DNA of 64,000 nt from Odobenus rosmarus divergens. Lineage: Eukaryota; Chordata; Mammalia; Carnivora; Odobenidae. How positions within the stretch are numbered: the first letter of the stretch is position 1; each line of letters starts with the position of its first letter. Below the pieces are notes generated by a model. The model was given only the letters and a program-made list of their open reading frames with translations, was not told the DNA's origin and did not search any database. The position numbers and the translations under genes are program-made. Of the stretch, positions 53,501 to 62,500 are shown piece after piece. The stretch is taken from the NCBI RefSeq assembly GCF_000321225.1, contig NW_004450458.1, positions 1,373,806 through 1,437,805 on the forward strand. Direction: 5' to 3'.

Positions 53501-56500
53501 GGAGATTCTGGCCACTGTTCTGTTGGTAGTGGTCTGTTTTGAGAGTTTCCCCAAAAACCCCACTTCAGTCATTTTTTCCTTATCTTTTCAGGAGCATCTA
53601 AAGGCCTTTGATGATGAAATCAATGCTCTTTTGGACAATATGTTTGGACCTCGAGGTAAGTAAGCGACTCGAGAACTTCGCGTCGAAGAGGGTTTCGTCA
53701 CTTCTGGGTGTCTTTTAAACAGGATGGTGCTCAACATTTAGAGATTTAACTTCCCTCACCTTTGATATCCTCCTCCCGGAACATCCAGAAAGCCTCAGTT
53801 CTCCTGCTCAACCTTCCTGGGATGAAAGTCCTGGAGCCGCAGGCAGGGACGGAGCGTGGCGCGGTGCTCTGCTTTGGTGCCTCGCTGGCTACCAACGCAG
53901 TCGCCGCTGTCCTGCCCTCCGCGACTTCCTCTGCTCTCGCCGCCGCCCACTCACCGCCCACCTTCCGCACCTGCGCAGTCAGCCGTAGTCGCTGCGCTTG
54001 CGTATCTCAGCGGTGCGCTCTCTCGCTCTGCCCAGGCTGTGGCTGGAGTGACTGCGCGCCTGCCCGCTCGACCGTGCCCAGTCACCACAGTCTCACCGCG
54101 GGGCCCCGTCCCCTCCAGCGCGTCAGGGCGCCAGGGACATCGTAGTCACCCTACACAGCTTGCAGACGAATATTTCCCAAACAACATGCTTTCACTTGAG
54201 CCCTGCTGGTTCACGGACTGGAAAATCTGTGGTTCTGTACAGGGTATTTCCCCAGCACTGTTGGGTAGGGGGTGGAGGGAAAGGAGGTTTTCCGGTCTTT
54301 CAAAAATCTTTAAATAGAATCATGTAGAGATTATTTAGACCACTTCAGTCTCTATATAGGCTTTACAAGCTATCCTTAATTAATGACTGTATAATTTTAA
54401 TATAATGATACTGTGATTGTATAGAGCTTTAAAAAAAAAAAAAAGATTTTAAGTAATCCCTACATCCAACATGGGGCTCAAACTCACAACCCCGAGATCA
54501 AGAATGACCCGCTCCACTAACTGAGCCAGCCAGGTGCCCCTGTATGGAGCTTTTAAAAATTTTCACATAGCCTTTTTTCCCCCCATTTTATCTTTGTGAC
54601 GGTCCTCTGGGGTAGGCAGGGCAGGATGTCTGTATCTCATAAGCTTTAATGACTGATCTCTGCCTCACAGTTCTCGTGGGTGGGAAGGAGATCGGTTCAT
54701 GCAGAGGGCACAGTGCTCTAACTTGGGCATGCGGGGTTTCTTGGTGTCTGTGGCTTTCTATTTGACACTGCCACTAGAGAGTGAAACAGTGGTTTCTCTG
54801 ACCTGAGTTCACCTGAGCTTTGTGTTTACTAAGATCACCATGATCTGGAATTATGTGGATGGGGGTCACAGAAGGATAGGCTTGCCATAGTTTACTCAGC
54901 TCTGGTCCGTTTTATGGAAAGTTCTTTTGTAGCGAGGAGATTGTAAGATTGACTGTTGACAACTGGATCAGGTGACCTCCACCATGACAGGGAATCTAGC
55001 ATCTGGGCCATCAAGAATCTGTTTTCCTTTACTAAAAGTGGCACAAGCTTAAGTTGACTGGCAGGCCACCTCGTAGACTTCTGGGTGTCCCCTTGTCTCT
55101 TCCGTATTTACTTATTCCATATTACCATTAAGGGATATTGTTGGGGGCAATATCTGACACAGATGCAGAGCTAACACTTACGTCCCAAAGATAATCTTAT
55201 TACAAGTATTTGTTTCTATCTTTTGGTTGGGACAGTTATTCTCCTTGACCAGTGTGGTGAGCATTTACAGGACCATGACAAAACAAACAACTTTAGGTGC
55301 TGTATTAGTTTTGTAATATGTGCTTGACCCATTGTACCAGTTGATCTATATTTAATGACTCAGAGCTGAGTGGATGCATAAGTGAGACAGTAGAAGTAGA
55401 AGGCCTGGGCCCTCTCTCACAGAGCATATATTGTGGGGCGGGGGAGGTCAAACCACCCCATCTGAAACAACTGGAAAGCAAGAAAGTAAACCATGTGTAC
55501 TGGTTTTCTAGGGCGACAGTAACAAAGTACCACCAGCTCCATGGCTTAAAGCAACAGTGATCATTGTCTCACAGTTCTGGAGGCTATAAGTCTGAAATCA
55601 AGGTGTTGGAAGGGCCGTGTTCCCTCTGAGGTTCTAGGGAACAGCCTGTTCCCTGCCTGTCTCCCAGCTTCTGGTGGTGTCAGTAATCTTTGGCATTGCT
55701 TGGTTTGGAGATGCCTTTCCGCAGTCTCCGCCTTCATCTTCACATGGCTTCTCCTCCCTGTGTCCCTGTGTCCAAATCTCCCCTTGTTATATAGGGCACC
55801 CGTCACTGGGCTAGAGCCCACCTGATCTAGTATGACATCATCTTAACTTGGTCATACCTGCAAAGACCCTATTTCCAAATAAGGTCACAGTCACACAGGT
55901 CTCAGGAGTTAGGACTTGAACATATCTTCTGGGGGACAGAGTTCAATCCATAACACTGTAACAGGAGGTAGGGTAGCAGTTTAGGGCAAATATTTAACTT
56001 TTTTACTCTCTGTGCCTCAATTTTTCTCAGGCCTTAACTGGGGATAATAATATCATCTATATGGTGGATGTGTCTATTTGACTGTGGTGATGGCATCGTG
56101 GGTGTTTGCTTAAGTCCAAACACATCAAATTGTACACATTAAATATGTGCAGGTATATCAATTGTACCTCAGTAAAACTGTTAGAAATATCATCTACATC
56201 ATTAGATTGCTCTGAGAATTAAATACGTGAATGCATGTAAAAGGCTTAGTGCTCTGTAAATGTTAGTTGTAATAACAGTTACAGCCATAATAATAATTCT
56301 AAAATGAGACTTGTGGGTTGCCTGGGTGGCTCAGTGGGTTAAGTGTCTGCCTTTGGCTCAGGTCATGATCTCGGTCCTGGGATCGAGTCCCACATCAGGC
56401 TCCTTGCTACGTGAGGAGCCTGCTTCTCCCTGAGCCTGCCATTCCCCTGCTTGTCTCCACGCCCCCCCCACCCCTTTCTCTCTGACAAATAAATAAAATC

Positions 56501-59500
56501 TTTATAAAAAAAATAAAATGAGAATGTTATGCAGATGAGGAGCTGTAGTTATGAAAGAGCACTAGGAAATGGCTCCCTTCAAAAGGCAGGATGTTTATCC
56601 GGTCTTGAGAGGCTGTGTAGGATTTAGATATGGAGGTGGACGTTAGGAAGTGGCAGGGACATAGCACAGACTTTTATGACTAGTGATTACCAGCTAGTTC
56701 TATGAAAGTTAATCTCTATTAGTCACATGGACGCTGAGATGAGCCCCTTTCCTACCTTGTTATCTCTGTCACAACCAGAGGGGTTTCCAGAACAGGAGAT
56801 GGGACAGTGAGGGCTTGAGAAGGCACTTTCCTTGGTACTGTCTGTCCGGTGGGGTGGAGTAAGGGAAGCTGGGGTGCACAGGGTAGGTAGAGTGGAGCAG
56901 AAAGAGGGGCAGAGATGTGGGAAAAGCAGAGACAGGAAGAAAAGGGCATGATCTGCTGGAGAAATCTGTTCCTTCCAACTGTATTTACAGAGATTAAAAA
57001 CAGCATGCTATTTTTTTAAACTAATTTATTTGTCAGAGAGCGAGCACAAGCAGGGGGGAGGGGCAGAGGGAGAGGGAGAAGCAGACTCCCCGCAGAGCAG
57101 GGAGCCCGATGTGGGGCTCAATCCCAGGACCCGGGATCATGACCTGAGCCAAAGGCAGCCGCTTAACCGACTGAGCCACCCAGGCATCCCACGGCATGCT
57201 ATTTTTTATAATTGTGGGCCAAATTATTTTCTTTATGTAAACAATGAAAAAGAGCAGAATAGAGAACAAGATCATTTTGTGCCTCTAGTTCTTTTCAGAT
57301 GTTACTAATTATAGAACTATTCTGTGTATTTTATTTAGATTTTTACATTGTCACTCTCCAGAGTAAGGAACGCTTGGTGTATCTTGGTCCTTCCTCTTGG
57401 CTGTTTATACTTCTAGTCCATGGTCAGGTTTAGGTCCTCGGTTGTATTCTCTGCCCACACGTCTGAATCATCAGCAACAGGGCTTTGCCTTGACTGTCTT
57501 GAGCTTCCCCAGCTTGCTGTGCAGTCCCATGGCTCTGGCTCCGCTGAACTCTAAGCTCAGCCTGGTTTACCACATAGTAGTGGTCGGTGAGCTCCACAGA
57601 GTGTGGGTTTTATGAAGGTAGTATACACTATCCATACCCCTTCTCTCCTGCCTGCTCCAAACTTCCCCAAAGGAGGCAGCAGCAGGTGTAATGGGCTGGG
57701 CATCAGACGGGAATTCAGATCCCGACTCTGCTGTCCACTATTGTGTGGTCTTGGCAAGTTACTGTGGCTTTCTGAGCTGGTTTTCACCCACAAAATGACA
57801 TAGGAATACTTCCTATTTATTGAGTTGGAGTAAATAAACATCGTAACTGTTTCAACGAAGAAGATAGAACTACTACCTCCCACCTTAATTACTTGTCCCT
57901 GTCACTCCGGGTTCAGCCTAAGCTCTCTTTGCTCCACAAAACCTTCCTTAACTACTCCCACCCCCATGGGGTGGTTCTTCGGAACTGTAACCCAAATCCA
58001 GCTTAGTCAATGCCGGACTCTTTCTTGTTGTATTGGGTATGTACAAATAAAATATACGTGACAGTAGGCCTTAAAAGTTCTCATCAAAGAAAAAACATTT
58101 TTGTGACTAAGGTGATGGATGTTACCTAGACCTACTGTGGTGATCGTTTTGCGATGTATTTGCAAATATTGAATTATGCCGTACACCTGAAACTCATATG
58201 TTGTATGTCAGGCATACCCCCGTTAAAAAAAAAAAAACCAAAAAACCCAAAATGTTTTAAATATATGTGATAAAATTTTATAACTACACAGAAGTGCTAC
58301 TTTTCAGGATTCTCACTGTATGTGTTTCTTTTCAGATTCTCGAGTCAGAGGATGGTTCCTGTTGGATTCTTACCTTCCCACCTTTTTTCTTACTGTCCTG
58401 TATCTGCTTTCCATATGGCTGGGTAACAAATACATGAAGAACAGACCTGCTCTTTCCCTCAAGGGTGTCCTCACCTTGTACAATCTTGGAATCACACTTC
58501 TGTCCATGTATATGCTGGTCGAGGTAAGTGTTTGCGTCGCAGAGCTGGTGGCCAGAGAGGCAGCGCGCGGGCGAGCAGAGCTGGCCTGCCACAGCGGTCC
58601 GCGCTCGCTCTCAGTACTACGCTCTTTAGATCTCCAGAACTGTTCCAGTGTTTGCTCTTACTCCTTCTGAAAGTCTTGGAAGTCTTTCTCACTTGAATTT
58701 TTCTCATCCCTTCAGTCCTTAGTCTTTCACTGTAATTTAAAATCACAATTTAGATCTGAATGGGCCTTTAAAGTTCAGATTTTCTGATTTTCTCCTTTTA
58801 AAGAGCAATACTGAGGCTTGGAAAACGTACGTGATTTGCCAGAGAATAGATCGCTATTGAATGACTGACAGGGTAGTTTTTAAGTTGACTTAAGTATCGA
58901 ATGCAGTTGGTTTGAAATACAAATACATAGTCCCTTCGAGACCACTGCCCGCATCTTTGGGGCCCCTGTGACAGCGACAGCGGTGGTGGGGCTGTTTCTC
59001 AGGACTGACCACGGAGGCCGGGCCGACATTCCAGCCCAGCTCCGGCTGCCCCCTTACATCACGCATCACCCATTCCTTTGCAACGTGCCAAACCCAAATA
59101 ATTCTGCAAGAAGAAGAACAAGTAACAGTTGCCCTGCCTGTAAACCAAAGGCTGTTTCAGTCCACTGCAAAGGACAATCAAAAAGTGCCAAATTAAACTC
59201 CAGCAAGCAGCCTCAGGGGGAGGGAAGACAAAAACATGAGCAAACCTGAGGGAACAGGATAAAGTCATTCGTGTTTGGTTATAAATGTCTGATTATGGCA
59301 CAAGTGTAGTTGCCTCCCTGGTCCTTGAATTCTAAAAGAACATAAATCCTTGCCTAACGTCTGGATCCTCCCCAGAGTTTAATCTGTGCCTTGTCCAGGT
59401 ATGCACCGTTCTGAGAACGGTTCCTAACCGTTACTTGCCATGCCTACCACCCTGTGATTGGAGGACCGGCGATGGGCCCTGGGGGCAGGAAAGCCAATCT

Positions 59501-62500
59501 GCAGTCCTCTCACATCGCTTCTCCTAATTTCCCTCACTCTGAAAGGGGAATCCCTAGTTAGCTTTGCAAGTCGTAGGTAAGTTTCCCTTCACTAGATGAG
59601 GTCGCAGGATCTAGCAATTGACAGGATTCATTTCTCTGGGAAGAACCAAAGGGAGAGCTTCTCTTCCTTGGATTGTTTCCAGAAGCAGCACCTGTGTCAG
59701 AAGGGCATCCTGAACGGCTCGCTACACCGGAAGCTCTAGCACCTGCTGGATTCAGAAGGCCCGAATTCGGGAGTCACTGTTGCTCTCGCTATAATTGGAG
59801 AGCAGTTACTTAGGCTTTCTGACCCTTAGGCAATTTACCTTTAAAATGGCGATCCGGTACTTGTCCTCCTTAACTCAGGAGGGAGCTGTAAGGATTAATC
59901 CGTTCTGTTCGGCCAACATTCTGTGAGCACCTATTCAGTGCTGTGAATTGTACTAATAAGCCAAGAAGATAGGAAGCTGAGTAACACGTGACTTCTGGAC
60001 TTGAAAAGCTCACAGACTAGTACACAGTAGGAGTTAGTAAAAACAAAAATGCTGTATAAATGTTAAAGTGCATCATAATCACCATTAAAGGAACAGGAAC
60101 AAAAGGTTAGTGTTTGAACAAGTAAATGGTTTCTGCTCCTTTTTAGGGAGGACATCTGCCCTGAGCCCATTCCCTGCTGTGAATTTTATCTATTGTTTAT
60201 CCACTGTTGCTCTTCTCAGGCTTCTGTACCTCATGGTTCAAAATCGCTACTATTGATTGCCTCCTACTCTCCTGAGACTGTAGCCTCCTCCAGGCCAGGC
60301 ATAAGGTCTTGGACAATTTTGGGGTATGTTTAATAGCCGCTGGTTGAGTGATAGGTTGATTTAACCTTGCTAATTTGTTAGGCCCAGTTCAGATGTTTGC
60401 GTAGGCCAGGAAGTTACTGCTAAAATTGTTAATGTTCTTTCAACAAATATGTGGATTTCCTACACTGTGTCAGATTCTCTTCTAGATTCTACAGCACAGC
60501 CTTTGCCTTGTACAGCGGTGAGTGGTGGGCCGGTGGTGGGGCAGGAAGGCCTCTCTCAGCATGTGATATTTGAGCAGAAACTGAATGATGAAAATCAAGC
60601 ATATGAAGATTTGGGGAGAGTGTGTTTATGCAGAAGGAGCAGCAAACATAAAGGCCTCGAGGCAGGAACAAACTCGGGGTGTTCAAAGACCATAAAAAGA
60701 AGCAGTGCAGCTAGAACATCCTGGACGGAGGAGGGAACGATCCACAATGAGGTGGAGAGGTGGCAGATTCATGGAGGGTCTTGGAAAGTATTTGCCTTTT
60801 ATTCTGAATAAAATGGCAAGCCATTAGAGGATTTTCATTCTCTCTCTCTCTCTCCCTCCCTCCCTCCCTCTCCCTTTCTTTCTTCTTTTTTTTAAAGCCT
60901 GCAGCGGGGCAGGGCAGCGGGAGAGAGAGAATCTCAAGCAGACTCCCTGTTGAGCGCAGAGCCTGACAGCAGGCCTCCATCCCACCACCCTGATGAGATC
61001 ATGACCTGAGCTGAAATCAAGAGTTGGCCGCTTAACTGGGTGAGCCACCCAGGAGCTCCAGCTGCTTAATTCTGTTTAGATTTTAAATTGTCAGGTAGTT
61101 TTAAACAATCTAAATGGTTTTTTTTAGTAGTTCAGCTGTTTCTAATGTTCAGTTTTAACACGCCATCCCTCCCTACTCTGTGTATGTATTTCAACAGAGC
61201 TATACCTTTACACATCTTTGTTAAGCAGCCATAATTAGTAGGCCTTTGCTTAGTTTATGTAATACGTTAACTAATCGTGGTGATCATTTCACAATATACA
61301 CAAATATCAAATTTCAAAGGCCTTGTCAGACTTGTCAGACGTATAGGTTTCTTTTCATATCCAGAGATATTTTTCATTCAGCAATTGTAAATGACTACCT
61401 GCTCCATGTTACTGAAGTTGGAAAGGTTAAAAATTTTCTCATAAATTAAGAAAAAATTTCCCCTAAATAAAATTTGATGAAGGGGGAAAATGCCTTAAAT
61501 ACATGCTTTATATTCTAGAATTTTAAGTTTTTGCAATAATAGCAGGAAAGAAAAGACAGAACTTCTTTGGCAGAATTTTCCACAAAGAATTTTAAAAGTT
61601 CATTTTCTCATATATATTTTTTGAGTGCCTTCAGTGTGCTGGGCATTGGGCAAGGAACCGTGGATTCAAAGATGAGCAAAAAAGGCATAGACCTTTATAG
61701 AGCCTTTTGTTTTTTCAACATGATGAGGGATATAGATATTAATCATTTATAATCACACAAATGATTGATTACCAAGGGGCATAAATACAATGAAGAAAAT
61801 GACTTAAGAACCTTTGAGCCCTGGTTTCACATCTGTAAAATGGTAATAAATATGTACTTCATAAAATTATGGAGATGATCAATTAAGATAAGCATAAGCC
61901 AGTACAAAGTATTAATAATTAAATATTAAGTAATATTAAATAATTATTGAATAATACTGGGTGGCTCTTGATTTCGGCTCAGGTCATAATCTCAGGGTCC
62001 TGAGATCAAGTCCCATGTCAGGCTCTGTGCTCAGCAGAGAGCCTGCTTGAGATTCTCTCTCTCTGCCCCTTCCCCCACTCTCTCTCTCAAATAAGTAAAT
62101 AAATCTTTAAAGAAAATTTTTAGGGTTTTCTCAGTTGTTTGCATGTAATTCTACATTTCACCTGTAGAAACATAGGACTTGATGATCCCTTACATGAAAT
62201 ATTTTGTTACTCAAATCGTAGCCAAATTCTGTTCCTTTGGGCCACTCTATAGAAGTAAATTTTACCAAATCAGGAATACAACCATTGGTATCTCTTCAAC
62301 AGCAAGAATGAAATCCTTTGATCACATGTGTTTGAGGACAGGATTGAGAAATTCAAGTGCAGGGTTGTTCCTACTCAGACCTTGAGGAGATGCCCATCAG
62401 AAACATGAATAGGAAATTCCATTCTCTTCCAAATTTTAGTGTTAACTTTTCCTCCTTTGTTTCTTTGGCAGCTTATTCTCTCCAGTTGGGAAGGAGGCTA

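Noticed and set aside
53762..54317. 127- and 153-codon plus-strand frames over the intron-2 CpG island
   Set aside because: Composition-driven, no recognisable domain, and overlapping in two frames. The island is reported as regulatory, not coding.
58524..58670. Extension of exon 3 coding past 58523
   Set aside because: A consensus GTAAGT donor follows codon 85 and exon 4 continues the known ELOVL2 sequence; the read-through residues do not match the family.
60449..60811. 120-codon plus-strand frame in intron 3
   Set aside because: It lies over an ancient interspersed repeat and shows no protein-family feature.
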